The notes under the pieces were generated by a model. It made no database searches, was not told the origin of the DNA, and saw only the letters and a program-made list of their open reading frames with translations. A stretch of DNA of 64,000 bases, taken from Pyrus communis (taxonomy: Eukaryota > Streptophyta > Magnoliopsida > Rosales > Rosaceae). Where the stretch lies: positions 6,929,724 through 6,993,723 of the forward strand of contig NC_084815.1 of NCBI RefSeq assembly GCF_963583255.1. The letters are read 5' to 3'. Of this stretch, positions 35,830-48,762 are shown piece after piece. Both the position numbers and the translations under genes were made by a program. Each line of letters opens with the position of its first letter. Position 1 is the stretch's first letter.

Positions 35830-37227
35830 TGATGAGGCGGTATTATACTGTATATTTTACCCTATTCTTAGTATTAATTTATTGGTTATTTTGGTAGAAT
35901 TTTGATACTTTGTTATGTATTTTCAATGTAGGACATTCGACTTCTTCTGGAGCAAAAAGTAAAGAAACGGTTAAATTTTGTAGTGATTCAAATTGGAGGA
36001 TGTTCATATGTCTCTCAGCTTGTTCATATCAAAATTTCAGCAATTTCTACCAAGTGGTTATTTTCTGGCAATTAAATAAAAAAGCAGCACGCAATGCTGT
36101 CAAACTAACGTTTTGGGCTTCTTTGGGCTTTTTGGCATCCAAAATGGTGTCTTTTGGGCTGGTTTTGGAGCTGATATGGGTCCAAAACGTGGTTGTGAAG
36201 GATTTTGGGCGAATTTTCAAGTTAATTTAGGATTATGTTTTCTAATTTATTTCAATTTATTTGGTTTCCTAGTATTATTCTAAGACCTTTTCTAGGTAGG
36301 GTTTTATTTTCTAGTAGTATAAATAAGGCTTTTTAGCCATTAGAAAAGAGGGAGATAAGGAGAAGAACGCATAATATTTTGGAGAGCTTTGCTAGGCTTT
36401 GATGATTCAAGTTTATTTTCAAGGTGTTTTCTATCCATGTTTTTAATAATATTTTGTTTTATGATTGTTCGTAACTAGTTTCGTTTGCTGAGGCCACGAG
36501 CCTTAGCAAGAATATGTAGTTTCTTTTCAATTTGCTTATGATATTATGCATGCAAGTTTTGAATTATTAATCACTGTGCTTTAAACTATCTAATTGTCTT
36601 GATGATTGGTCACCATTAGGATATTTAGAAAAGTAATTTGATGAAATTTTGGCAGAGGGCTGTCCCTGGAATTGGCACTAGCTTCTTGTGGTTAATACGT
36701 GTAACTTCTTAGGATGGACAACACGTCTTAAGGGTTATATGGTTTTTCAGAAGGTTTTCACAAAACTTAATGAGTCTTGCATGTTCACATTTGATCTGGA
36801 CGCCACAGACGGGTTGCATGTTAGATATACATTCTATGTTGGAGGTTCCAAGTAGGATATACTTTAGGAAAACCTAACCTTCAAAATATGCATGTGTAAT
36901 TCATAAGTAATTGAAACAACTATGTATGATTGTTAAGGTGACGGCGAAACCCTAGTGCTTAAATTTATTTTCAAAACTATTTTCTTTTGTTTTCTTTACT
37001 TTGCCAATTTATTTAAATTTTTTTAATATTTTAGGTCATAAAATCAACTTTTCCAAACTTTGTTTTCAAATAATTAATTAAGATTTGGTTTTAACATAAA
37101 TTATTCATTCAATCCTTATGGAGAACGAACCTTGCTTTAGCTGCTATACTACGATAACCTTATTCTCTTGCAAGTATTTTTATGTGTTTTTTATCCTTAC
37201 TTTTGCAGGTGGTAAAAATCCCTATCA
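35830..37227 (+). mobile_element. Solo LTR nested in the copia 5' LTR
   Basis: 1398 bp with ends TGATGAGGCGG and AATCCCTATCA, flanked by the 5-bp duplication GAATT (35825-35829 and 37228-37232). The empty site (ggaattctagaag) is seen in copia copy A at about 24306. A TATA-like gtataaataagg lies near 36316. No pol sequence is inside. This looks like a solo LTR of a gypsy-type element. Confidence 0.88.
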
Positions 37228-37929
37228 GAATTCTAGAAGCAGAAATGGAGTAGGAATAAGGAATACAAGTGTATCTCATTTTCCAAATAGAATAGGAGTT
37301 CTAATAAGTAAATAAGTTTGTAAGTCGCACCCTATACTTACAAATAGGGTGCGATAATAGGCAAAAACACAAGAGGGAATTGAGAGACAACTAAGAAAGT
37401 TAGAGGGATTGGTTCTAGGGTTTACAAAAAGGATTGTTTGCTATATTATTAATTTAAAGAAAGTGTGATTTCTCTACCAAGAGAAATCACAACTATACTT
37501 TAAGAAAAAGTTTTGTCGAACCAGTATAGATGTTGCGTGCTTTTAATTATTCTCTATTTGCGTAGTCTATTCCCTTTATACGTCAAAGAACAAGTTCCAC
37601 AAGGGAGTCAGAATTGTAACAATTGATAAGTGCCATACAGAAGATGAAGCTCTGGTGTATCCAATTGAGCGATAATTCGAATATGATGATTCTGGGAAAG
37701 AAGAAGAGCATCAACATCATTCACTAGGTAGTAATTTTGGGAGCAAGAAATATGGTAGATTGCAAACACTTCAATTTGCTAGACATCCCAAGGATTTTGA
37801 ACTCCAACCCATAGTTCACATGTATTCTAAAGATGCATAACACAAGACAAACCCATTCGAAACAAGAAGAAACTTGACAAGTTTGGGCTTGACCAAGATG
37901 AAGTGAATTATGCTTTTAACATCAGTCAA

Positions 37930-39005
37930 GGAGATTCAACTACTTATCAAGAAGCTATAGCAAGTGATGAGCAAGATAGTTGGATAAGCGATAAGACAAA
38001 AGAAATGAAGTTGCTTTACAAAAACTCTGTTTTGAAGTGTTGGATGCAAGTGGGTGCTTAGGAAAAATGAAGAATTACATGAATAAGATGTCATGAGATT
38101 CAAAGCAAGGCACATGGAAAATGGTACTCATAGAAGGAATAGGTGGATTATGTTGAGATTTTTTCATCGGTAGTCAAGCATACTTCTATCAGATTATTTT
38201 TAGTAATGGCAGTACAACATGAAATGAAGATTTTGTTGATGGATGTGGAGACTACATCTTTATGGGGATCTAGAGAAGATGATTTTCATGACTCAGCCGA
38301 AAGGCTTAGTGAATATGGAAAAGAGAACCTAGTAGGTCGACTTAGGAGATCTCTATATGGCCTGAAGTAGTCTCCAAGACAGTGTTACAAGAGATATGAT
38401 TCCTTTATGCTGAAAATCAATTTTAGGATATAACTGTTGTGTGTACTATTATGTATTTCAAGAAGGGACACTTATTTTGTTGCTGTTATATGTGTATGAC
38501 ATGCTAATAACTTCTTAAGAGAAGTCTAGAATTCAAGACTTGAAGAAGATGTTGAGCAAGAGGTTCGACATGAAGAATCTAGGTGCTAAACAAAAGATCT
38601 TTCAGGGAGAGAGGACGACTGGTAATATATGCATATCACAAGCCAAGGATATGTTGATTCTGACTATGCAGGGATTTGAACAAGAGAATGTCAAATTTTG
38701 GTTATGTCTTTACATGTGCAAGAAAACCAATTAGTTGGAAGGCTAGAAAACCAATTAGTTGGAGGGCTCTTCATCAACCTATTACTACTTTATTGACCAC
38801 TGAAGCAGAGTATATTGCTCTAGCCAAAGATGGAAATGATGCAATTTGGCTTAGCGGCTTGGTAAACCAAATGAAAGTCACTCAAGATTATGTGAAGCTG
38901 AAATATGACAATCAAAGTGTCATTCACTTGGCAAAGAATCGGGTTTTTCATGCAAGATCAAAGTACATTGAAGTGAGTGTCACAAAATTCGATATTGGGT
39001 AGAGT
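37930..39005 (+). pseudogene. Copia pol remnant (reverse transcriptase and RNase H)
   Basis: Pieces include MDYVEIFSSVVKHTSIRLF (38143 onwards), RLRRSLYGLK, LLLLYVYDMLI (near 38480), and an RNase H part with PITTLLTTEAEYIAL and KYDNQSVIHLAKNRVFHARS (38676-39002). The copia metal-site aspartates are partly changed (YVYD in place of YVDD). Stops and frameshifts separate the pieces. The RNase H end is better kept than in copy A. Confidence 0.85.
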
Positions 39006-40441
39006 TTAAGATGCTGCAAATTTCTTACCAAGATAGTGCTGCCAAGAAATACAAGCATTGCTTGAACTTGATCAATCTAATTGATTGATTAAGATGGATC
39101 ACCTCCTCACTTGAGGTGCAACGAGGCAAGAAAGAGTTTGCGAAGGTAAATGTTCTTGAAGATTGCCAGAGATGCTTCAAGAAGGTTCTAAGATACTTTG
39201 GGGGTGCAACAGTCAAGACTTGGTTTGACTCACCAAGGTGTAGTTTTTTAGGATTTTGCTCATCATTTAAAGTACTATTTTGTTTAGGATTGTATTAGGA
39301 AAGCTAAAGGTGCACATTCTTGTCCTACAAGGATTAGAGAATTATAAGTTTTCTTGTATAATTGGATTATGAATTCTCGAAGCAGAACCATAGTAGGAAT
39401 GTAAGTGTACATTCTATCCCAAATAGAATAGATGTTCTAATTAGTAAATAGGTTTGTAAGCTGCACACAATACTTGTAGATAGGGTGCAGCAAGGGGCAA
39501 AAAACACAAAAGAGAATTCAATGACAACTTAGAAAGTTAGAGGGATTGGTTTTAGGTATACAAAATTACTGTTTGCTGTATTATTAATTCAAAGAAGTCG
39601 TTATTTCTCTACCCAAAGAAATCACAAATGGATGTAAGAAAAAGTTCTGCCAAACGAATATAAATTTTATGTGTTTCTAATTATTTTCTATTTGCTAAGT
39701 TTAGTCTATTGTCATACATCAAAGAACAAGTCCCATGAGGGAGTCAAAATTATAACATAGACTATATGAGGTGGCCAGTGATTGAGCTTTGAGTCTGTTT
39801 GCCTGTGCGATTGAGTTTGGGATGAGATGAGTTGAGAGTGAAAGAGAGAATAGATAGCCTCTCACAGATTTTATTGACTCTCATAACAACCAATCGAGGG
39901 CAACCAAGTGGAAAAAGGAAAATGTTTTTTTTTTCGAGTCATACATGTATGACACCGAATATGAATGTTAATAGACGGGTGCCTTTTTTTACTGTAGTCG
40001 AGAAAAAAAGTGTATAAAACTCAACTAACCGAATTTTTCCGATTCAAACCTAGTTTGGTTTCGGTTCTTGGTCCATGTTGCCCACGACTAATAAAAACGC
40101 AAAAGCCGATGTGCAAAATCCCATTCCTGAATTTCACTATTGTTATTAACGTATTATGTATTCACGGCCAACTATGTAATTATATGGCATCTACATCGAG
40201 AATTCAAGTATTGTATATGTCATTAGTTTGATCCTTTGTAGGAACTACCCGTAATAATGGACTTGCAAAGTGAATCTCCTTATCATAAAGAGATTTGTGT
40301 TCTTAACCATGCTTCACCTTAATTGTTATTTGAATAAGTAAAAGTTTTCAAGTACTGTTCGATCGCTCCATCAACCTAAGGTAGGGTAATGGTGGTCATT
40401 GATTATTGGTAAGTGCACCTTGAATTTTGATATTTTTGTAC

Positions 40442-40970
40442 GGGTAATGCTAGGGAAATCAAAATTTTAAACTAAATTTTGTGAACCAGATGATGTGGTT
40501 ATTAATTATTGAATTATTGCTTAAGTATTCAATATAGTATCTCGCTCGGTAGTCTTGCGACCCCCCCCCCCTTCTTGAATTTTCTTGACACTTTTGCACC
40601 TTGTAAACACCTTTTCTTCTTCTAATTTCCTTCGATTCTCATCAAATTTTCTCTGAATCGCTTTTATTTTTTCTCTCCATGTACATGATTTATTTTTCTT
40701 GGTCAATTAAGATGAGCATTTGGACCGATGATAGATAAAGAATAGGATTAAATAGATCGGACGGTGAATTTATTCACTCTGGATGTGTTGACAATTATGC
40801 AATCTCAATTCTTTATTTATTTGGGCCTAGTTTCATTTGAAGTTAGAGATCCTTGTCAATTTATTTAAGAACTGAAAAATTATTAAATAACTTTTGGTTA
40901 AAATTCAAAAATTTGAAGCTCTTTTTATTAGTTTTCTTTAAAAATTGGGTCTTCCAAGCAATATTCTTTA
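40442..40970. mobile_element. MITE-like insertion in duplication copy B
   Basis: Copy A reads straight through atatttttgtattag where copy B carries about 530 extra bases. The insert starts gggtaatgctagggaa and ends cttccaagcaatattc, an imperfect inverted pair. The flanks atttttgta and ctttatgta could be a 9-bp duplication, as for Mutator-type elements. It contains a 12-base C run at about 40560. Confidence 0.5.
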
Positions 40971-41593
40971 TGTATTAAACAAATATTATCAAACTCATCT
41001 AACAACAATTAATGTGATGTTACTCATAGCTCTCTTACGCTAGTGATTCTCCCCTCCACCTTCGAATGGCTAGCTATGCCCACTTTCACCAGTAGAAAAA
41101 ACCATTTGCGCGACCAAACTTCATGTGACGAAAGGAAACTCATCGCGCAAAACAGGTTAGCGCGACGAACGTACCATTCCGTCGAGCAATTTCATCAAAA
41201 AGAATTTAATGGGACAAACAACTTGCGCCACGCAAGGTTTTGTCGCGCAAAAACAGTTTGTGTGACCAAGAAAACTATTTGTTGCACAAAGGTTTGCAGA
41301 AAAACACGCAAATGCTTGTATTTTGGCACCAAAAATAGGTACGACGTGTGTCACTTTGTGCAACCAATATTTTGTAGAGCAAAGGTTCAAACATTTACTA
41401 GACTGTCAGTTGTTTAGTCAAAGTGTTGAATGCGGTATTTACTCCATGGTTTTGCGCGATGAAGGTTCGTTGTGCAAAGAAGCCATAATTCCTCTAAATT
41501 GATAGTTTCGCTCTGTCTCTTCACAATTCAATCTGAAAACTCTTTACTTTCACCAAATTATTATTACAATTTTTGTTTGTTTTTCCATACGCG

Positions 41594-43173
41594 ATGGCAA
41601 ACTCTGGTGGTCCTTCATTAAAGAGAGTTCATGATGAAGGTTCTGAGAAAGGTAATACGTACTAAATTTTTTTGGTTATGTAAATTAATTAAATATTTAA
41701 GTAGACTAATACAAGTTTTTATTTTGTTGGTAGACAAGAAAAAGAAGAGAGATGAGACATGCGTTCGATACACTTCTTCTACTAAGAGCCGCTATCGAAT
41801 CACTTACGCAGAATTAGTAGGATTTGAGAAGTTAGATATGGTGAACAAGTTTAGGGACGATGTCAGGATATTGGTGCGTGACAGATGTGGAGTGAATTGG
41901 GAGTCTTGGAGAGACGTCCCCGAGGAGATGAAGACGGTCATTAGTAGTACGTGTAAATTATAATTAGTTAACCAATAATTTAGTTCCTTAGTTAAAACAT
42001 AATAGTGATATGTATAATTTATTTATTTTTGCATATCAGCTTGATTGGGACATTGACAAAAGTGATGCAAATATGATGAAGTGCATCAACGTTGTGTTCA
42101 AGTATCGTTTCTGGAAATTAAAGTTTGATGTTGAACGTGGCGCAGGCACGGAGTACTTAGACCAGCAGATGTTAGAATTTTTATTTTTTATTAAATAATG
42201 ACATTGAATTATTATTAATTTGGAAGACTAAATTTATATGAATTGTATTTATTTTGTTTCGTCTCGAGAACAGATTTCCAAAATACTATAATATTGACAT
42301 TAGTATTTTGAGACACTGTTTTCGAGCCCGAATAAAATAAATATTTTTAATTAATCGCACAAGGCTTGACGCGACAAAAGTTTTGTCACTAAAACCTTTG
42401 TTGGACAAGATTTCCTCGTGCAAAAATACTACAAAACGGTTGGTTAGCGTTTAAGTCGTCGTATTTACTGTGTATTTACCACTTAATTATGTGACAAAAG
42501 ATTGGTCGCGGAGAATGTTGAGGGACAAGACTTCGTCGTCCAAAGCGATGGTTGATGACGTTGAAGTCGTGTCATTTATTGTGTATTTACTGCATATTTA
42601 TCTTGTACTTTGCACGAGGAAATGTTTGTTGTGCCTAGGTTATAGTCCTCAACGCGCAACGAACCATAGTCACGTAAAGTGTTACATGTTCTTTATAAGC
42701 ACATATTGTTTTGTAGTTTTATTCACATTCTTTTGTAGACCTAATGGCAGATAATAAAGACAGTAGGGGAGCAGCGATCCGGGATCAAATGAAGGAAAGA
42801 AACTGTCTACAGAGTATGCCCCCAGGCTTTATGATATCATGAAATATGTGGAGTTTGTGCATTCGATTGGTGTATCAATGCGGAACAATTGTCCTATTGC
42901 TAAGTGACGCTCTTGGTAATATGTGCCCAAGGACGTGAAGAAGGCGGTGATGGATCAATTATTAGTAAGTGTGACAAATGTTGAAAATAATTAATTTTGT
43001 GACATTGTTAGTAATATGTTGTAATTAATTATTTGCATATATGTGTAACAGTGTAACTATACTCTTGATGATACGAACAAAGAGTTGATGAAGTTGATGG
43101 AGGAGGCGTTGAAGAGGGGTTACAAGCAGTGGTGTTATGACGTGGAGTGGAATGGAGGACCATCGGAGCAGTA
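41594..43173 (+). pseudogene. CACTA accessory (Ptta/En-Spm plant transposase-like) gene remnants
   Basis: A possible exon starts at ATG 41594 (MANSGGPSLKRVHDEG) with a donor at 41652. A second exon from 41734 has KSRYRITYAELVGFEK and NWESWRDVPEEMKTVI, and a third (about 42040-42190) has LDWDIDKSDANMMKCINVVF. A related set follows at 42745-43173 with MADNKDSRG, VPKDVKKAVMDQLL and LKRGYKQWCYDVEWNGG. These resemble the second gene of En/Spm elements (W..VP..K, then a basic 'KRW' region). The two sets look like an internal duplication. Stops interrupt the second set. Confidence 0.55.
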
Positions 43174-43189
43174 GTTTTAAATTTATGTT

Positions 43190-44480
43190 TTTGTGGACAA
43201 TATTTATTTTTAAGGTTTTATTCTAAGTTATGTATTTGGACTTAATTAGCCTTTAATTCTTTATGTATTTGGACTTAATTAGCCTTTAATTCTTGTTTTG
43301 TTCTTTAAATAATTGAATGGGTTAATTTAATTTATTGAAGTTTTCAATTATTTTTAGAATAAATATTATAATTGAATATTTGTTTGTAATTAAAGATCTA
43401 TGTTTGCGTAAACTTCATAATTATAATCAATTACATATTCGTTCATTGCTGTAAATTTTGCTCAACGAACCCTTATTAACATCGAGTTTGTGCAACGAAC
43501 TGCTTTTTCGTCCCGCAAAGATACATGCCAAACAAACAATTCGTCGAAAAAAACACGGTTAAATTTACTGCCATATTTTGAATGTATAAATTTTGCGCGA
43601 CGAATTGTTCGACACGTAAAGGGGTAAAAATGCAGTTAAATTTGGTGCTATATTTCGAGCCTATACATTTTGCGCGACGGCTTGTTCGTCGCACAAATTT
43701 TTCATCTTTATAATCAGATTCCTCAGGTGCAGGCAGAAATTGCAAATTTTGCAGCTGCTTCCTCTGCCATCCTTCCTCACTGTTGTATTCAGTAAGTGTT
43801 TCCGTTATATATTTCAAAATTTTGTTGTGAATTCAAACTAACGCCATTAAATTTATTGTGTATTGGTGTTCACTGTTATCGCTTGATGAACGATAAAATT
43901 AGAGGTATATTATTTGATTTTTTTAATTAGGAGTTATTTGAATTTACAACAAATTAGATGTAAATTGGTCTTGAGGGTTGTTAATTTGTTTGTTAATTAG
44001 AGGTGTGTTGTTCGTATTTGGTTTTTGGATGAAAACGAAAAGTGTACGTCCTATACAAAATTATTTTGTGTTGTACTGAGTTAATAGTAATTAAATCTGT
44101 ATGCGTATTTTCAATAAAAGCTTAGTCTCCCATTCGAGGATTAGTTGGATTTTGTACATTGATGCGAAAGCATGACTGCTATCCAGTTGATTCTTGAATT
44201 GTCCCATTATTTGGACAGTTTGGGAATGCTCAGTTATGGGGTGTAGTTTACGGTTGAAGGACTAGGTTTCAATTGTGAGAATTTCGGTTACATCTCTTTA
44301 CATTCTTTGAGTGTTGGATAGGTATTTTGATATCCACGTTAGCCACTTGAAGAACTGTAAGGAGATGCTACCGGAATTTTCCCACGTCAAAATCTAATCC
44401 GATAGAGCCGTAAACTACATCACATAACTGTGCATTTCAGAATAGGATTAGGCCATAACAGGAGGCATAAGATGACAATA
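43190..44480. other. Internal CACTA region between the two gene remnants
   Basis: AT-rich, with a cluster of GCGCGACGAA-type repeats at 43440-43720. No coding part is recognised from 43800 to 44480. Confidence 0.5.
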
Positions 44481-44502
44481 TCTCGTTGGAGTTGTGTATT
44501 GA

Positions 44503-47500
44503 TTGCAGTTTTATCTTGCAGACATTATTGATGGATGGTGGATACAGAATCCGAACAGATGTGCACCCGAGTACTTGGATGGAATAAATGAGTTTATTGA
44601 GTTTGCATCTAGACGCAACTTAGGGGCAACTAGAATCCAGTGTTTGTGTAGGAGGCGTAACAACAACTTAAAGGAGACTTTTGAAAATGTTCAATTCCAC
44701 TTACTAAAAAATGAGATGATAGACACATATACAACTTGGAATCACCATGGGGAACAATTAGATTGTGCTTCGTTGTCGAACGTGACAAGAATGGAAAATG
44801 TTGATCCTAATGTGGATCTTAACGAACATGTTATGGATATTATAAATGACATTTTTCCATTTCCCTCGATTAATACAAACAAGGGAGGGGATGATGATGT
44901 GCCTAAATCTATGGATAGTGAAGCTTTCGAACAATATCACAAAACTGTTAAAAAGTGCCAACCAAGAATTATATACGAGATGGGAAGACTATTCAGTGCT
45001 CACAGCCATTGTAGTGCAAAATAAAGTATCAAATTTCCAACCAATGCTTAGACTATTTTTGAGGGTTTTCAAGGCAATGTTGCCAAATGACAATAGTTTG
45101 ATGAATGATCATAAAAGTGCGTAAAAGGTGTTGAATGGTCTGGGATTGGGTTATGAAAAAATTCATGCTTGAAAAAATAACTGTATATTGTTCTATAAGG
45201 GGAATACAATGCTGGACAAATGCCGACATGTAACAAGTTGACGTTTAAAATGACATCGCAGAATAGACCAACTAAGATTCCACAGAAAGTTATGTGTTAT
45301 TTGCCACTAAAGTCGAGGTTGCAACGATTGTATATGTTGACATATACTGCAAGTGACATGAGATGGCATAATGAAAGTCGGGTGGATGATGACGTGATAA
45401 GGCATCATATAGATGGAGAGGCATGGAAAGATTTCAATCGGATGTACCCTAATTTTGCAATTGAGTCTTGTAACGTTAGGTTGGGACTTGCCACTGATGG
45501 ATTCAATCATTCCGGGGTTATAAACCAATACCACAACACTTGGCTGATATTTGTTTTTCCTTATAATTTTCCTCCTTGGAAATGCATGAGGAAATAATAT
45601 ATGATGATGACTCTTTTTGTCACCAAGGATCCTAGTAAGTGTATTGATGTTCATTTGCGACCGTTGGTTGATGAGCTAAAAGATTTATAGGAAACTGGTG
45701 TCCACACGTACGATAAGTCCACTGGGAAGATGTTCACAATGCGGGCAACAATGATGTGGACAGTAAACGATTTTTTGGCATATGTCATGGTTTTCGGGTG
45801 GAGCATAAAGGTTATTTTGCATGCTCAATTTGTAAGGATGACGTCACATCTAGTTGGCATGCTGGCAAAGTTTGCTATCTTGGTCATTAGAGATGGTTGC
45901 CTTGTGACCATGAGTGGTGTTAGAAGGACAAAGAGTTTGAAGGCTAAACAAAGCCTCGGCTCAGAAAGAGAGTGGTCCGGTGACCAAATTTTAGAATAGC
46001 TTAACCGTTTGGATTTTGGTCTGTTTGGGAAAATTGTAACTAGGCTTTGACCAGAAACCCATCTGAATTGGACCCACAAGTCTATATTTTTTTAGCTCCT
46101 GTACTGGTCTAAGTTAAAAATGAGACACAACCTCGATGTTATGCAAGTTGAGAAAAATATGTTTGACACATTGGTGGGTACAATTCTAGATATTGAGGGC
46201 AAGACTAAAGACACTGTCAAATCTCGTCTCGATTTGGAGCAAATGGGAATACGCCCCCGTTTATGGATGAATAGGGACGGTGACACAGCGAGAAGGTTCC
46301 TCGTGTTTTTTTCACTCAAACCGAAAGACAAGAAAAGAATTTTTGAAGTTTCTATCTTCAGTCAAGTTTCCAGATGGGTATGCTTCAAATATTGGTCATT
46401 GTGTAAATGTTGATGGCAGAAAACTTACAGGATTAAAGATTCATGATTGCCATGTCATTCTACAACGTTACTTCCGGTTGGTATTCGGCACCTACTGCCC
46501 GATGATGTCGTGAAGCTAATCATATTGTTGTTTGTATTTTTTTTTTCCTAATTGACTGCAAGGTCGTTGCGAAAATAAGACATTAATCAATTGGCCGTGA
46601 CATTGTCCAAGTCCTTTGCAAGTTCGAACAAATATTTCCTCTAGCTTTCTTCACAAGTATGATCCACGATATGGTTCACTTGTTGGAGGAAGCATTATTT
46701 GTGAACCAGTTAACTATTGATGGATGTACCCAATAGAAAGGTATAAACTCATTATTCAAATGATTATTCATCGTCATACGACATATTTATCTAATTTCTT
46801 TGTGAACGGTATTTGTAGTTTTGCAGGCTTCTCGACGACCTAAAAAAAAGTGTATGAAATAGGGCCAAGCTTGAAGGTTCCATTATAGGGGCTTGGGTCA
46901 CATACGAGTCCCTTACATTTTGTGGAATGTATCTAAAAGATGTTCAGACATCTTTTAATCGTCCTCAGTGCAATAATGACGGGGGTATGCGAAAAGAGAA
47001 ATTTTTTGTTTTTGCCCAAGTTGCACGACCCTTTGTTGGGCCTATTCGAGTGGAGTCATTTACCAAAAATGACATGGAGGTTGCGTATTGGTTCATACTA
47101 AACAATTGTGACAAGACAATGATTTACCTGGATAAACATGAACAAATGATGAAGTTGGATTATCCCTCACATCTATATGCGAAGAGGCACTGTGAAGTGT
47201 TTCCTTGGTGGTTTCTCAAATATGTAAGTTTTATACGTTTATATTGAACATGTTGTAGTAATTTCATCAATATATTCGAAGTGGCTAAAATAAGAAGTTA
47301 TTTTTTTCTATTGTGTCAAGTAAATTAATTAAAACCATCCAATTCACCATCTTACACTAAAGAGTTATATAACTTGGCATTCGGTCCTATTCGGGCCAAA
47401 TTGTACTCCAGTTGATTGTTCACAGCATCAAATTTTTGGGGGTTGAGCGTGATGACAAGTTGTGTGTATGCAAAGCAGCGGTGTCCATGTCCCTGGTGGT

Positions 47501-48097
47501 GGCGAAAGTACATACATTGAGTTTTATGGAAAACTATCAAGTGTCGTACAAGTGCTTTACAAAGACCGTTACCAAGTTATCGTTTTTAAATGCTAATGGT
47601 TTGATACAAATCCACATAAGTAGGGAAGTGTTAAGAAGGACCATGGCTTACTTTTAGTCAACACTACCATAACTTGGTACGATGACGACCTTTAAATTTT
47701 GGCAAGTAATGCAAAACAGGTTTTTTTATGTAGATGACCTTAAGGCCGAAAGAGGTTGGAAAGTTGTTTAAATGATTGAGTATAGGAACGTGTATGCTAT
47801 ACTAGACAGAGATCCTAGTTCCGACAGGGACGACATCAACGTCTTGAGTCTTCGATATAAATTGGTGGGGAAACAATACGGCATAATAATCTTGTCCAAG
47901 AACCATTTCAGATACTAGAAGTTGCTGGAATCGAAATACCAATGACTTAATTTCAATTAACCTCGATGATCTTCTCTGATACGATCCACCAGAGGCTACA
48001 AATGACGACCGAGACATACCTATCGACGAGGATGAATGGGACACTAAAGATGATGATACCGATGATAGTGAAAGTTATTATAGTTCAGACAAGGACT
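44503..48097 (+). pseudogene. CACTA TNP2-type transposase, decayed
   Basis: Collinear pieces of one transposase gene. 44503-45024 matches the N-terminal transposase-associated region. 45220-45597 has PLKSRLQRLYML, TASDMRWHNESR and VRLGLATDGFNHSG, strong TNP2 signatures. 45600-45960 has HLRPLVDELKD and MMWTVNDF. 46120-46513 has MRHNLDVMQVEKNMFDTLVG and FPDGYASNIGHCVNVDG. 46600-47250 has a MYPIER-like WMYPIE site and EVAYWFILNNCDK. 47400-48097 corresponds to the C-terminal DUF4216-type region and ends in an acidic tail. Stops and frameshifts occur throughout. The protein would cut and rejoin CACTA ends in the nucleus; this copy cannot make it. Confidence 0.88.
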
Positions 48098-48239
48098 AAT
48101 TAATATAACCTTGAATTATTTTGTAAATTAAATGGAATTGGATTTATCAAAAAATAGTTTTAGTGAAATATATGTAGATTTATGTATTTATTTAATGCCG
48201 GGTTTTCCAAAAAATTCTTTTTTATTTATTTATTTATTT

Positions 48240-48604
48240 TTAATTCACACACTTGTGCGACGAAATATATACATTTGTCACGGAAAGTTTTTCATTTTAC
48301 GCGGGGACACCATTTTGGGTCCTAAAAATTCAAAGTTTTAAGAAAATCATTCGATTTTTTTTTTAATTATTACACATTCTTGCGCGAAGAATACCAAAAA
48401 TGTTGTTGCACGAAGCCTATTTGCATGACGAACTTCATGTTCTGTTGTGCAATTTCTAATATTTGGCATGCAGTTAAATTTATCTTCAAAAATTTAAATT
48501 TGCATGAAAATTCAAAAAAACGCGTGACGGATACCTTTGTTGCACAGAATACTAAGCGACTTTGGTGCGAGAAAACTTGCGTCACGCAAAGGTGTTCCTT
48601 TTAA
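48240..48604. repeat. CACTA subterminal repeats
   Basis: Short units such as tgtgcgacgaaata, ttgcgcgaagaa and cgtcacgcaaagg in both orientations, spaced tens of bases apart. Confidence 0.7.
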
Positions 48605-48762
48605 TTATTTCTGACAACCCTCCCTATCGCCCCTCACTTTCTTCTTTCTCTTGCCTGTGCACTCGCTCACTTCGCCGCTCTCTCCCCCTCTCAGACGCAC
48701 TATCCTTCCCTTTCAGCCATTATCCTCCTCTCTCCCACCTACCCTTCTCGTCTCTCACCTGC
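48605..48762. other. Pyrimidine-rich sequence split by a hAT insertion
   Basis: CT-rich text (ctctccccctctcag, and so on) that continues after the hAT element at 50972-51080. It resembles a plant 5' leader, but no gene can be assigned. Confidence 0.4.

Larger units (their letters stand above)
35696..39757 (+). mobile_element. Ty1/copia derivative (copy B), split by a solo LTR
   Basis: 5' LTR at 35696-37621 (including 1.4 kb of nested element) and 3' LTR at about 39245-39757. It has the same internal deletion as copy A. The right border reads attataaca followed by tagac. Confidence 0.83.
35228..41086. repeat. Segmental duplication, copy B
   Basis: Counterpart of 22983-28255. It carries the same copia derivative, which here has an extra solo LTR (35830-37227). 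It also has an additional MITE-like insertion (about 40442-40970) but lacks the MITE of copy A. Similarity to copy A stops at 41086, where a CACTA element begins. Confidence 0.85.
41087..48604 (+). mobile_element. CACTA (En/Spm) transposon, right terminus not found
   Basis: Left end CACCAGTAGAAAAAACC resembles the CACTA terminus and is followed by many short repeats built on TTGCGCGACGAA in both orientations (41100-42700, 43440-43720, 48240-48600). These match the subterminal repeats of the element at 63575. The interior holds a second-gene type ORF and TNP2 transposase remnants. No matching right end (inverted CACTAGT) was found near 48604, so that end is lost or too diverged. Confidence 0.8.

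Noticed and set aside
44758..44961. Minus-strand frame opposite the TNP2 remnant
   Set aside because: It is a shadow of the transposase coding strand.
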